NCBI RefSeq assembly: GCF_002860285.1
Contig: NZ_PGVF01000021.1
Coordinates: 1-64,000, forward strand
DNA from: Bacillus sp. M6-12
Lineage (GTDB): Bacteria; Bacillota; Bacilli; Bacillales; DSM-1321
Direction: 5' to 3'
DNA: 64,000 nucleotides
How positions within the stretch are numbered: the first letter of the stretch is position 1; each line of letters starts with the position of its first letter. A program made the translations under genes and the position numbers. A model generated the notes under the pieces. The model had not been told where the DNA came from and made no database searches. It was given only the letters and a program-made list of their open reading frames with translations. Positions 34,545 through 44,320 of this stretch are shown here, piece after piece.

Positions 34545-36364
34545 GACCAATCATCCTCTTGTTCTTGTTCGGATGGCAGCGTAAAGAAGATGGTTGTTCC
34601 CTTTCCTTCTTCACTTGCAGCCCAAATTTCTCCGTTATGGGCCTGAACCATTTCCTTAGCAATGGCCAGTCCCAGTCCTGTACCGCCAAGATTCCTCGAT
34701 CGCGCTCTATCTACGCGGTAGAAACGTTCAAAGATTTTATCCAGGGTATTCTTTGGAATTCCTACACCCTGGTCGCTTATGCTGATTTCAATAATTTCAT
34801 CCTTTTCCTTCACACCGAATGATATTTGTCCGCCTTCTGGAGAGTATTTTATTGCATTCGAAATGATATTATAAAGTACCTGGGTGATTTTATCTTCATC
34901 AATATCAACATATATAGGTTTCTTAGGAATATTGCGTTTAAACGTGATATGCTCAGCCTTTGTCATTTCAAATCGATCAATAATATGATTGAAAAACTCA
35001 TTAAAATTAACCCAGTTCTTAGTTAATCGATAATCTTTGCTATCAAGCTTTGAAAGCTGCAGCAAATCGTTAACAAGACGGATCATTCGCTCTGTTTCAT
35101 TTTGGGTTACGTCCAGGAAATTAGGTGCCAGGCTTTCATCCTTCCAGGCTCCATCGGCAAGTGCTTCAAGATAGCTTCGCATTGTTGTCAGAGGTGTTCT
35201 CAGCTCATGGGACACGTTGGCGACGAACTCTCTTCGCTCCTCATCAATCTTTTCCTGCTCGGTAATATCGTGAAGAACGGTAATTAATCCATTCACAAAG
35301 CCTGTTTCCTTCTGTATCACTGAAAAATTCGCCCGCAAAATATATGGTTTATTCTCTGAACTGTAGTCCAGAATTAGTGATTCCTGCTGCTGCAGCAGGT
35401 CGTCGAAGGTATAGTCATTTTCAAGTTCAAGCACGGAAACGATCGGCTGGCTTAGGACTGTTTCACGTGAAACAGTCAGTAATTTTGCCGCCGGTTCATT
35501 TATCAGGATTACACGTCCCCGACGGTCTGTAGCGATTACGCCATCCGTCATGTAGCTCAATACGGAGGATAGCTTACGCCGCTCTCCTTCTGTGGTGGAA
35601 TGGGCTTCCTGCAGCTTTCTCGTTAGATTATTAAAGGTCACGGCAAGCTGGCCAATCTCATCATTGCCGTAAACCTTAACCTTTCGTGAGAAGTTCCCTT
35701 TGGTCATTGCCAGGGCCTGCTTCCTCATGTCAGACATAGGTCGTGTAATCGTCTGGGCAAGCAATATGCCCAGTACAGCGGTAATGCTCATCGCAATTCC
35801 CGTTCCTGTAGCAAAAATATTATTGATTTCGCGCATTTCTTTAAATACATTTTCAATTTCCGCGATCATATAGACAGCACCGATTACATCGCCTTTAGAA
35901 ACAATCGGTTTAGAAAGCACCCATATCCGCCGCCCATTATGCGGGTCTACCAGCATCCGGCTAGCTTCTTCCCCGACCACAAGCGTTCGTTTGATCAGAA
36001 TTTCTGTTGTCCGCTTCCCTACAATCCCCTGGTCCGAGCTCGAAGTGCCGATAATCCGGCTAGTAGAATCAATTACTCTGATTTCTGAAACATCCGGGGC
36101 ATAAAAATCCGACAAAATAGGCTTAATATCCTCTTCAACAGTAGGAGCACCGTCTATATCCCTCGACTTGGACATTTCCTCTTCCAGGCTGTAAACGATC
36201 AGGTTAATTTGTCCATTAATAGAATTACGGAAGTTTTCAAGCAGGCGTTCCTCCAGCTGCTGGACAAAATAGACACCGATTATCTGCATGGCCACCAATA
36301 TCAGCAAGACATAAATCAGGACGAATTTTAAATGAATGGAACGAAAAAAGCTTACTTTTTTCAT
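34541..36364 (-). CDS. walK: Sensor histidine kinase WalK
   Basis: A 607-residue membrane kinase that controls cell wall metabolism with WalR. Order: membrane helix 1 (FVLIYVLLILVAMQIIGVYF), extracellular Cache-like domain, membrane helix 2 (near residue 190), HAMP (TITRPMSDMRKQALAMTKG), PAS (VLSYMTDGVIATDRRGRVIL), HisKA with FVANVSHELRTPLTTMRSYL (phosphorylated His about residue 385), and HATPase (SNAIKYSPEGGQ; GVGIPKNTLDKIFERFYRVD). All key motifs are intact. A consensus parS site (35459-35474) sits in its coding sequence. Together with walR it heads the operon. Confidence 0.95.
   Translation of the reverse strand: MKKVSFFRSIHLKFVLIYVLLILVAMQIIGVYFVQQLEERLLENFRNSINGQINLIVYSLEEEMSKSRDIDGAPTVEEDIKPILSDFYAPDVSEIRVIDSTSRIIGTSSSDQGIVGKRTTEILIKRTLVVGEEASRMLVDPHNGRRIWVLSKPIVSKGDVIGAVYMIAEIENVFKEMREINNIFATGTGIAMSITAVLGILLAQTITRPMSDMRKQALAMTKGNFSRKVKVYGNDEIGQLAVTFNNLTRKLQEAHSTTEGERRKLSSVLSYMTDGVIATDRRGRVILINEPAAKLLTVSRETVLSQPIVSVLELENDYTFDDLLQQQESLILDYSSENKPYILRANFSVIQKETGFVNGLITVLHDITEQEKIDEERREFVANVSHELRTPLTTMRSYLEALADGAWKDESLAPNFLDVTQNETERMIRLVNDLLQLSKLDSKDYRLTKNWVNFNEFFNHIIDRFEMTKAEHITFKRNIPKKPIYVDIDEDKITQVLYNIISNAIKYSPEGGQISFGVKEKDEIIEISISDQGVGIPKNTLDKIFERFYRVDRARSRNLGGTGLGLAIAKEMVQAHNGEIWAASEEGKGTTIFFTLPSEQEQEDDWS
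35459..35474. other. parS chromosome-partitioning site in walK
   Basis: TGTTTCACGTGAAACA is a perfect 16-base match to the ParB/Spo0J binding consensus. It lies in the coding sequence of walK, as parS sites often do. ParB loaded here spreads and recruits condensin to the origin region. Confidence 0.9.
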
Positions 36365-36369
36365 GAATC

Positions 36370-37083
36370 CTACTCCTGTTCAGGGTTTCGAAGGTAATAG
36401 CCTACCCCTCTTCTAGTTACGATCCAGCCTGGATGGCTTGGATTGTCTTCTATTTTTTCACGAAGCCGCCTTACTGTAACATCAACTGTACGAACATCGC
36501 CAAAATAATCATATCCCCAAACAGTCTGCAATAAATGTTCTCTTGTCATTACTTGTCCGATATGTTTTGCCAAGTAATGAAGCAGTTCAAATTCACGGTG
36601 GGTAAGCTCAATTGTCTCGCCGCGCTTTGATACCACATATGCATCCGGATGGATGATCAACGAACCAATTTCAATTTCCTTCGATTCTTCCTCATCTGTG
36701 GACTGGGTCACAATTGCCTGCTGGCGACGTAAATTCGATTTAACCCGTGCAATCAATTCCCTCGTGCTGAACGGCTTTGTAACATAATCATCTGCCCCCA
36801 GCTCAAGACCCAGCACCTTATCAATTTCAGAATCCTTGGCCGTCAGCATAATGATTGGAATTTCATATTTTTTACGGACCTCCCGGCATACTTCCATGCC
36901 ATCACGCATCGGGAGCATAATATCAAGGAGAATTAAATCCGGCTGGATTTCATCTACCATTTTAACCGCTTCATTGCCATCATAGGCACAATACACATCA
37001 AAGCCTTCTTTTTTTAAATTAAATTGTAATATATCAGCAATCGGTTTTTCATCATCAACAACAAGGATTTTCTTTTCCATCAT
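36370..37083 (-). CDS. walR: Response regulator WalR
   Basis: A 237-residue OmpR-type regulator. The receiver domain starts [20 protein letters not shown], has the phospho-accepting Asp in [15 protein letters not shown], and the Lys in [20 protein letters not shown]. The winged helix reads [20 protein letters not shown] and [20 protein letters not shown]. It is the essential regulator of cell wall hydrolases and other genes in Bacillus and Staphylococcus. It heads the walRK-yycHI-walJ operon. Confidence 0.96.
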   Translation of the reverse strand: MMEKKILVVDDEKPIADILQFNLKKEGFDVYCAYDGNEAVKMVDEIQPDLILLDIMLPMRDGMEVCREVRKKYEIPIIMLTAKDSEIDKVLGLELGADDYVTKPFSTRELIARVKSNLRRQQAIVTQSTDEEESKEIEIGSLIIHPDAYVVSKRGETIELTHREFELLHYLAKHIGQVMTREHLLQTVWGYDYFGDVRTVDVTVRRLREKIEDNPSHPGWIVTRRGVGYYLRNPEQE

Positions 37084-37294
37084 AGGTCTCCTTTGTTTAT
37101 ATCAACTTTTCAGCAGATTTCTATTTATGTATAGAAATAAAAGCCAGGACATCTTAAAAAGAAAGCGCCAAAGCCTCTATTATACTTTAACATTTTATAT
37201 AGCTTAAATCATCTTTTTGAACGACTATTAAAATAGCAGATATTTGAAAATGAGCACATGGAAGCGGTTATTATACGATACAAAACAAACGCAA

Positions 37295-37319
37295 AAAAAC
37301 ATCTGAAACAGATGTTTTT
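37295..37319 (-). terminator. Terminator of the tRNA cluster
   Basis: AAAAACATCTG pairs perfectly with CAGATGTTTTT, followed on the minus strand by TTTTTTTGCG. It sits at the end of the Lys-Glu-Asp-Phe tRNA transcript. Confidence 0.85.
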
Positions 37320-37327
37320 CGTAAGTA

Positions 37328-37400
37328 TGGCTCGGGACGGAATCGAACCGCCGACACAAGGATTTTCAGTCCTTTGCTCTACCGACTGAGCTACCGAGCC
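37328..37400 (-). tRNA. tRNA-Phe (GAA)
   Basis: The minus-strand gene begins GGCTCGGTAGCTCAGTCGGT and ends CCGAGCCA, with stems closing as a full cloverleaf. The anticodon loop CTGAAAA shows the GAA anticodon. The CCA end is not encoded. It is the last of a four-tRNA operon that matches trnY of Bacillus subtilis (Lys-Glu-Asp-Phe). Confidence 0.95.
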
Positions 37401-37547
37401 GTATGTATTATTGTTTTCCTAAACTTTGATTGGCTTAGTCCTTTGTCCCCAACTCAGGGAGATTATACAAGATGCTTCTCGTTGGGTACAACTCGCAGAT
37501 GATTCAGGATACTATGCTATTTTCAACAAAATAATAATTAAAATAAA

Positions 37548-37623
37548 TGGCGGTCCCGACGGGAATCGAACCCGCGATCTCCTGCGTGACAGGCAGGCAT
37601 GTTAACCGCTACACCACGGGACC
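37548..37623 (-). tRNA. tRNA-Asp (GTC)
   Basis: It begins GGTCCCGTGGTGTAGCGGTT and ends CGGGACCGCCA. The anticodon stem-loop CCTGCCTGTCACGCAGG gives GTC. CCA is encoded. Confidence 0.95.
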
Positions 37624-37684
37624 ATTTTTTAATATTGTTTATGTCCAGCTGCAGTGCCTGAACAAGGCACTTCCGCTTTTTTAA

Positions 37685-37756
37685 TGACCCCTACGGGATT
37701 CGAACCCGTGTTACCGCCGTGAAAGGGCGGTGTCTTAACCGCTTGACCAAGGGGCC
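37685..37756 (-). tRNA. tRNA-Glu (TTC)
   Basis: It begins GGCCCCTTGGTCAAGCGGTT and ends GTAGGGGTCA. The loop of CCGCCCTTTCACGGCGG gives the anticodon TTC. CCA is not encoded. Confidence 0.95.
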
Positions 37757-37772
37757 ATATTATAAAGAGAAA

Positions 37773-37848
37773 TGGTGAGCCATGAAGGACTCGAACCTTC
37801 GACCCTCTGATTAAAAGTCAGATGCTCTACCGACTGAGCTAATGGCTC
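37773..37848 (-). tRNA. tRNA-Lys (TTT)
   Basis: It begins GAGCCATTAGCTCAGTCGGT and ends CATGGCTCACCA. The loop of TCTGACTTTTAATCAGA gives TTT. CCA is encoded. It is the first intact tRNA of the operon. Confidence 0.95.
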
Positions 37849-37936
37849 TTTATTAGTATAGTATTTCCGCTACGTGTTTAAGCTGTACAGATGTGCTCCG
37901 TTTACCTCATTTCAAGACGTAAACTCCGCAGCTCGT

Positions 37937-37960
37937 CTCTGCCGACTGAGCTAATGGCTC
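37937..37960 (-). pseudogene. 5' fragment of a duplicated tRNA-Lys
   Basis: The minus strand repeats the first 24 bases of the adjacent tRNA-Lys with a single change (CAGTCGGCAGAG instead of CAGTCGGTAGAG). It then diverges completely before the anticodon arm. It lies 89 bases upstream of the intact gene. It looks like the relic of a tandem duplication or of a recombination event. Confidence 0.75.
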
Positions 37961-38282
37961 TCTATGTAAGGAAAATCTATTGCTTCTTGACGACGTTTTT
38001 AATATTATCATAGAAGGAATAATAAAAGCAATAGAATTATTAAAAGTTTTTTTCAATGCTAGTTTTTTTACTCTAGACTATCATCGCATCAGTGTTCAAT
38101 TATTTCACTACCCGCCGTGCTCATTATCATTTTTTCGCTGAAAAAGTCCTCCCTTTTGCTTAATTCCTAATTTTTCGTTGGATTCCTTACTTGCACCGCT
38201 TCATTTTTAGAAAAGGCTACCCCATCTTTCTTTTAACCTGCTTTCGGTTGCGAACCTTCCTGAGTCTTCCAGCCAATTTAAA
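37961..38282. other. Gene-free region upstream of the tRNA cluster
   Basis: About 320 bases between the tRNA fragment and the terminator of the DUF350 cluster. It should contain the tRNA promoter. I could not single one out with confidence and see no gene. Confidence 0.45.
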
Positions 38283-38283
38283 A

Positions 38284-38307
38284 GAGCAAGCCTGACCTGG
38301 CTCGCCC
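38284..38307 (-). terminator. Terminator of the DUF350/YjfC-like cluster
   Basis: On the minus strand GGCGAGCC-AGGTCA-GGCTTGC folds with one mismatch and is followed by TCTTTTAAATT. It lies 11 bases after the small protein gene. Confidence 0.75.
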
Positions 38308-38317
38308 TTCTCCTTTT

Positions 38318-38488
38318 TTAAGGTGTACTATCAAATAATGCTCTTATAATGCTCCGAAATACCAGCCACATCCCTCGGAATATCCAAAATATTATCTCCG
38401 GAATGAATAGTACCGTATCCAGTACACCTTCCCAGAAAGTGTAAGTACCTTGCTGTTTCTTCTTTCGCTTTTCCCTGAATCGCTTCAT
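38318..38488 (-). CDS. Small basic membrane-associated protein in the DUF350 cluster
   Basis: A 56-residue frame with a good site (AGAGGA, seven bases before the ATG). It starts MKRFREKRKKKQQG, then TYTFWEGVLDTVLFIPEIIF and WIFRGMWLVFRSIIRALF, ending DSTP. The design is a positively charged head followed by a hydrophobic or amphipathic pair of helices, so it probably lies at the membrane. It follows the DUF350 gene by 22 bases and is directly followed by the operon terminator, which supports it being real. Function unknown. I have an impression of similar proteins next to this cluster in other Bacillaceae. Confidence 0.7.
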   Translation of the reverse strand: MKRFREKRKKKQQGTYTFWEGVLDTVLFIPEIIFWIFRGMWLVFRSIIRALFDSTP

Positions 38489-38510
38489 GCCATATCCTCT
38501 TTCCTTTTTT

Positions 38511-38927
38511 TTAATAGGTCAGACTGGCTGCTACGACGATACCCACTACGATAGCGGCTGAAAACAGACTGAATCCGATCGCCACATTCCCTTTTTCCAC
38601 TTCGCTGGCTAAGTTGATTTTTGGAGTAAGTACATACTCAATGATGAGATAGGCCACTACCTGCACGACAATTCCGATCAGTCCCCAAATAAAGGCGTCC
38701 ATCAAGCTGGTGCTTCCGGACCAAACAGTATAGATAATAATTGCAAGCCCGATTGCCTTGCCCCACAGCTTAAGAGCGACTGCCAGATTTCCCTCTGCGA
38801 TCAATTTCCTTTCTGAAAACCTGGTTGTTAAAGCAAAAGCAATCAGCCCTAAAATAATAAGTCCAAAGCCTGTTCCTGTGTGTGCAAGAAAGCTAAGGAA
38901 AGCTTCCATGGAAAAAATGTCATTCAT
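38511..38927 (-). CDS. DUF350 membrane protein (YjfL-like)
   Basis: A protein of 138 residues from the ATG at 38927, which follows GGAGG. It has four membrane helices (HTGTGFGLIILGLIAFALTT; FIWGLIGIVVQVVAYLIIEY; FSLFSAAIVVGIVVAASLTY) and matches the DUF350 family. In E. coli the family member YjfL is in an operon with YjfM and YjfC. The same trio appears here with the glutathionylspermidine-synthase-like gene ending one base upstream. Its role is not known. Confidence 0.85.
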   Translation of the reverse strand: MNDIFSMEAFLSFLAHTGTGFGLIILGLIAFALTTRFSERKLIAEGNLAVALKLWGKAIGLAIIIYTVWSGSTSLMDAFIWGLIGIVVQVVAYLIIEYVLTPKINLASEVEKGNVAIGFSLFSAAIVVGIVVAASLTY

Positions 38928-38928
38928 A

Positions 38929-40215
38929 CTATAAATCCTCCTCCGAGTCGTCAATACCTACAGGTAAAAAATAGGAAGCGTTGTCCGTAATTTGGCCTCC
39001 TGCGCGAATGCCGACCGCGCTTATCTTACCATTTACTAAAAAACAGCCATACATAATATGGGCATCCTTCTGTCCATCAACCGTAGTAATTGTGTGCACA
39101 GGCAGAGGGATAAATTGTTGAAATACAGGCATAGAGCCTGAATACGACTTATTCGCATCCTCTATCCTGATGTATCCCGTTTCATCATATATTTCCACTG
39201 TATCGCCTTCGCGTCCGAAAGAAGGCTTTCTGACAAATTCACATCCCTGTTCCAGGAAGTAATCGCTGTCCAAATAAGTAGGAAGAAAAAATAATTCAAT
39301 ATCGTGATGCTCTTCGTCAGTATAAAAAGTGTTTCGCTCTTCATGAAGCCCCCAGATCAGCGCCATAACTGCCTTGGACTGCAGCAGAAAAGCAGAGAGG
39401 GGATTTAGCATGGCCAAACAGCCATCCTTCACCAGCTGGAGCAGCATAAGCCCAACTTTTTCTTTTGTATCCGGATCCTCATCATCGACCAGATGCTCAA
39501 TAGGATACGTCTGCCGATATAACAGATCAATCTTTTGCCCATCTGGTGTGTATAAACCCTTGTGAACCGTGATTTTACCATCCACGATTAAATCCTCTTC
39601 GACAACCCGGAGCTTGTTTAGCGGAATGTAGCTTGCTTTAAGCTCGCTGACTTCCATAAGATATAATGCGGTAAGACGATCTTCCTCATGATCTTCATGG
39701 GAGGTGAACACAATTAACGGATCTCTAGAGGATTCCCTTGACTGTAATGAGGTAAAAATAGCTTTACGCATCGCCTCCGCCAATTCATATTCCATCCCTT
39801 TGTTCGGGTTTGCTTTTTGAAAATAACGGCATACATACTCATTTACAAAAAATGGCTCCTTTATGAAGGTTGGTGTATCGGCATTCAGCTCGAGCACCTT
39901 CCAGCCATTCCCGTTATAAGCTAAATCCAGGCGGGCAATAACACTCTCTACCGGCAGGTGCTTAAGCCTTAAAAATGGCAGGATTTCGGCCGGGAATCCA
40001 AGTTCTAATAATGTGTCATCCCCAAGCTGGCGAATCAATCCTGCTGTCTTGTAAAAAATATTGCCCGCTTTCTCCGCAGCCTCTCTTAGTGTTTTAATTC
40101 GCTGACTTGATTCTAATTTGATATCAAGCAGGGCATATTCCATTCCGTATAAGTCGGGCCAGAAGTCAGGAATATGCCGGTATAACGCTTCCCTTTTTCT
40201 CACATGACTATCCAT
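38929..40215 (-). CDS. Glutathionylspermidine synthase-like ATP-grasp protein (YjfC/YgiC-like)
   Basis: A 428-residue protein of the glutathionylspermidine synthase C-terminal-domain family, an ATP-grasp fold. VLELNADTPTF is near residue 107, and KPSFGREGDTVEIYD (about residue 335) carries the ATP-binding lysine. The end has AGGQITDNASYFLPV, typical of the family. Most bacilli do not make glutathionylspermidine, and the E. coli paralogues YjfC and YgiC lack that activity. The true product is more likely an unknown amide bond. It lies between a lipoprotein gene (touching) and DUF350, and is cytoplasmic by sequence. Confidence 0.85.
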   Translation of the reverse strand: MDSHVRKREALYRHIPDFWPDLYGMEYALLDIKLESSQRIKTLREAAEKAGNIFYKTAGLIRQLGDDTLLELGFPAEILPFLRLKHLPVESVIARLDLAYNGNGWKVLELNADTPTFIKEPFFVNEYVCRYFQKANPNKGMEYELAEAMRKAIFTSLQSRESSRDPLIVFTSHEDHEEDRLTALYLMEVSELKASYIPLNKLRVVEEDLIVDGKITVHKGLYTPDGQKIDLLYRQTYPIEHLVDDEDPDTKEKVGLMLLQLVKDGCLAMLNPLSAFLLQSKAVMALIWGLHEERNTFYTDEEHHDIELFFLPTYLDSDYFLEQGCEFVRKPSFGREGDTVEIYDETGYIRIEDANKSYSGSMPVFQQFIPLPVHTITTVDGQKDAHIMYGCFLVNGKISAVGIRAGGQITDNASYFLPVGIDDSEEDL

Positions 40216-40551
40216 CTAGCCTCCAAAACCGCCTTTAGAGCCGCTTCCAATTCCAGACTTATAGCCATTTCCTGATTTATTTGTATTTCCTTTGTAAGAT
40301 TTATAGCTGCTGGAATTCATTAAAGCCGACCTTGAAGCAAACCACCCGCCGGCAAACCAGAACATGCCAAAGTGGCTCGATTTTCTGTCATCACAATAAT
40401 AACTTTCCGATTCTTCATCCCAATCCCAGTCATTGCAATCTTCACCGGTTGGTTCTGCTGGACGGGCGTCATCGTCATTGCCGCAGCCCGCCATCGATAC
40501 AGCCAATAGCGTAGCTGCCACACCGCTCATCATTTTTCTTGTTTTTTTCAA
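40216..40551 (-). CDS. Lipoprotein in the YjfLMC-like cluster
   Basis: A short lipoprotein, about 111 residues, with signal KKTRKMMSGVAATLLAVSMA and lipobox SMAGC. The mature part is acidic (EDCNDWDWDEESESYYCDDR, with two Cys that could pair) and ends in a Gly/Ser/Lys-rich tail (NGYKSGIGSGSKGGFGG). The best start is a TTG at 40551, eight bases after AAGGAGG; the longer frame to 40575 begins inside the ribosome binding site. By position it is analogous to YjfM (DUF1190) of E. coli. No enzymatic motif was seen. Confidence 0.75.
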   Translation of the reverse strand: MKKTRKMMSGVAATLLAVSMAGCGNDDDARPAEPTGEDCNDWDWDEESESYYCDDRKSSHFGMFWFAGGWFASRSALMNSSSYKSYKGNTNKSGNGYKSGIGSGSKGGFGG

Positions 40552-40585
40552 AGTTTCGTCCTCCTTAAGCGACAATCTTTCCTTC

Positions 40586-41038
40586 TTATATTGTCAAGCC
40601 AGTCGGTGTTACATATAGCACATACACTCTGCGGTCCTCATCAATTTCAGCCGAGTCCCTTTCCCACTCCTTACCCTGGAAATAATGAAAGGTACAGCCG
40701 ATAAACCCGAGAACCTGCATATGGTTATCTAGGTAAAAGGAATCTATTACCGGATGGTTTCTTATCGCATTCAGCTCCCTTATTTCCAGTTTTATTGATC
40801 CTATAGCGGCTGGATCAACAGGTTCCAGCGCGTTTTCTTCATGAATTTTTACATATATGATATACAAATCCTGCTCTTTGGCCGATGAAGCCTGCTGGTA
40901 TGTTACGCCATCTTTTACAAAAAATTCACACTCTCGCCTCGCCGCGATCTGCTCAAGTTCAATATGTTCATAATGATAAAGTGCCGTATATTCCTCTGTA
41001 GCTTTTAAAAGGCGGTATTCCAAAACGGGCCTGTTCAT
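40586..41038 (-). CDS. Unknown 150-residue protein, first gene of the YjfLMC-like operon
   Basis: I do not recognise this protein. It is soluble and acidic, without signal or membrane helix. Sequences such as LEYRLLKATEEYTALYHYEH and FYLDNHMQVLGFIGCTFHYF suggest a mixed alpha/beta fold. The ATG begins a row of closely packed genes (unknown, lipoprotein, ATP-grasp, DUF350, small protein) that end in one terminator. Co-occurrence implies a shared role. The function is unknown. Confidence 0.65.
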   Translation of the reverse strand: MNRPVLEYRLLKATEEYTALYHYEHIELEQIAARRECEFFVKDGVTYQQASSAKEQDLYIIYVKIHEENALEPVDPAAIGSIKLEIRELNAIRNHPVIDSFYLDNHMQVLGFIGCTFHYFQGKEWERDSAEIDEDRRVYVLYVTPTGLTI

Positions 41039-41153
41039 ACAAATACCTCGATTTCTTATTTGGTCTCTTAATTATACGAAATATCTGACAGAAGGTTTCA
41101 TTTTTCAAATCCTTATAGTTATAGCCTGAAGAATTTTTTTTGAAACCAAAATA

Positions 41154-41178
41154 CCCTGCCATGTTAAACACGGCAGGG
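41154..41178 (-). terminator. Terminator after purA
   Basis: On the minus strand CCCTGCC-GTGTTTAACAT-GGCAGGG, with inner GTG/CAT pairing, is followed by TATTTTGG. Confidence 0.8.
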
Positions 41179-41202
41179 CAAATTTAATACTTTATATACT
41201 AT

Positions 41203-42543
<1,341 letters not shown>

Positions 42544-42559
42544 CTACAAACAGGATAAG

Positions 42560-42632
42560 CTTAACAAGAAAATAGGGGATATGTCAATAAATATCCGAAC
42601 AATTACATTTAAACTTAATATTTCGTTCGTAA
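42560..42632 (-). promoter_or_regulatory. purA promoter with PurR boxes
   Basis: ATATCCGAACAAT (42591-42603) is a full match to the PurBox AWWWCCGAACWWT. A weaker inverted copy containing CGTTCG lies at 42620-42632, at the usual spacing. On the minus strand TTGACA (complement of 42582-42587) begins a sigma-A promoter with a poor -10 (near TAAGCT). Bacillus PurR represses purA through such paired boxes. Confidence 0.8.
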
Positions 42633-42749
42633 AAACTAAGATGATGTACTATTTTCTAGTAATTCCACACTTTATATAAAATAATCCCTTAACTAAATAG
42701 CATTCACTGTTTTAAAAGGAATGTTTATAACTTTTTTCCTAAATAAAAA

Positions 42750-42773
42750 AATCCCGCCAAATCTGACAGGATT
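42750..42773 (-). terminator. Terminator after dnaC
   Basis: On the minus strand AATCCTGTCA and TGGCGGGATT pair over ten positions (two G-T pairs) around a four-base loop and are followed by TTTTTTTAT. Confidence 0.85.
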
Positions 42774-42788
42774 AACTTTTTGTTTAGT

Positions 42789-44153
42789 TTAAGCCCCAGG
42801 CGGTACACCGGCATCATCAAATCGGCGCTCGAGGTTTACAAATTTATTGTACTCTTTTACAAAGGCAAGTGAAACGGTGCCTACTGGGCCGTTACGCTGT
42901 TTTGCAATAATGATTTCAATGATATTCTTGTTTTCCGATTCCTTATCATAATAATCATCACGATAAAGAAAGGCTACAATATCAGCATCCTGCTCAATAC
43001 TTCCTGATTCCCGGATATCAGACATCATAGGCCGCTTATCCTGGCGCTGTTCTACTCCACGGGAAAGCTGAGACAGTGCAATTACAGGAACCTGCAGCTC
43101 CCTCGCCAGAGCCTTAAGTGAACGGGAAATCTCCGAAACCTCTTGCTGGCGGTTTTCACCGGACCGCCCGTTCCCTTGTATCAGCTGTAAATAATCAATT
43201 AATATCATGCCAAGGCCTTGTTCCTGCTTTAAGCGGCGGCATTTTGAGCGAATATCGCCAATCCGCACACCTGGCGTATCATCAATATATATTCCCGCGT
43301 TAGAGAGACTTCCCATTGCCATCGTAAGCTTGCGCCAATCTTCATCCGTCAATGAGCCTGTCCTAAGGTTTTGGGCATTAATATTGCCTTCCGCACACAG
43401 CATACGCATAACAAGCTGTTCTGCCCCCATCTCCAAACTGAATATAGCTACATTTTCTTCTGTTTTTGTTGCAACATTCTGGGCAATATTCAAGGCAAAG
43501 GCTGTTTTACCGACAGAAGGACGGGCGGCTACGATAATTAGATCATTTCGCTGGAAACCTGCCGTCATCCGATCAAGCTCTGCAAATCCTGTCGGAATGC
43601 CGGTAACATCTCCCTTTCGGTTAGTAAGCACTTCAATATTGTCATACGTTCTGACTAAGACATCCTTAATATTCTGGAAGGCACCTGCATTTTTCCGGTT
43701 GGCAACTTCCATAATATTTTTTTCAGCCTCACTCAGCAGGCCATCTACTTCATCTTCCCTGCTATATCCATCCTGCGCAATTGTAGTAGCAGTTCGGATC
43801 AATCTGCGAAGCAGTGATTTTTCTTCTACTATTTTCGCATAGTATTCGATATTGGCAGCCGTCGGCACAGATCCGGCAAGCTCAGTCAAATACGAAATCC
43901 CGCCAACTTCCTCAAGAGTTTTGGATGCAGCCAGCTCCTCGGTGACCGTAATCAGATCGACGGCCTTCCCGTTATCATTGAGCTTTAGCATTACGTTAAA
44001 AATCTTTTGGTGGGCGGATCTATAAAAGTCCTCTGGAATCAATGCCTCTGAGGCTTGAATTAAGGAAGAAGGCTCAAGAAATATAGCACCTAATACCGCC
44101 TGCTCAGCCTCAATATTCTGCGGAGGCAAACGGTCCTGAAACAGTTCATTCAT
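42789..44153 (-). CDS. dnaC: Replicative DNA helicase DnaC (DnaB family)
   Basis: A 454-residue hexameric helicase. The N-terminal domain starts RLPPQNIEAEQAVLGAIFLE. The RecA core has Walker A in VAARPSVGKTAFALNIAQNV, Walker B in MILIDYLQLIQG, and the arginine finger in MSDIRESGSIEQDADIVAFL. It opens DNA ahead of the replisome. The ATG at 44153 follows AAAGGAGGTTACTGT; 12 upstream in-frame codons are unlikely. The order rplI-dnaC matches Bacillus. Confidence 0.96.
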   Translation of the reverse strand: MNELFQDRLPPQNIEAEQAVLGAIFLEPSSLIQASEALIPEDFYRSAHQKIFNVMLKLNDNGKAVDLITVTEELAASKTLEEVGGISYLTELAGSVPTAANIEYYAKIVEEKSLLRRLIRTATTIAQDGYSREDEVDGLLSEAEKNIMEVANRKNAGAFQNIKDVLVRTYDNIEVLTNRKGDVTGIPTGFAELDRMTAGFQRNDLIIVAARPSVGKTAFALNIAQNVATKTEENVAIFSLEMGAEQLVMRMLCAEGNINAQNLRTGSLTDEDWRKLTMAMGSLSNAGIYIDDTPGVRIGDIRSKCRRLKQEQGLGMILIDYLQLIQGNGRSGENRQQEVSEISRSLKALARELQVPVIALSQLSRGVEQRQDKRPMMSDIRESGSIEQDADIVAFLYRDDYYDKESENKNIIEIIIAKQRNGPVGTVSLAFVKEYNKFVNLERRFDDAGVPPGA

Positions 44154-44234
44154 ACAGTAACCTCCTTTTCGAGGAATATCTTCTTTCACAGACTATTTAT
44201 CTCTAATACTTAGGAACAAAAATAAACAGAAAAA

Positions 44235-44265
44235 ATGTGATGGAACCAATCAGGTTCTATCACAT
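44235..44265 (-). terminator. Terminator between rplI and dnaC
   Basis: ATGTGATGGAACC pairs with GGTTCTATCACAT (one mismatch) and is followed on the minus strand by TTTTTCTG. It separates rplI from dnaC. Confidence 0.82.
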
Positions 44266-44320
44266 CTTTTGGCTTACTATCTATTCTACCAACTTTTCGG
44301 CAAGATAAAAATATCAAAAA

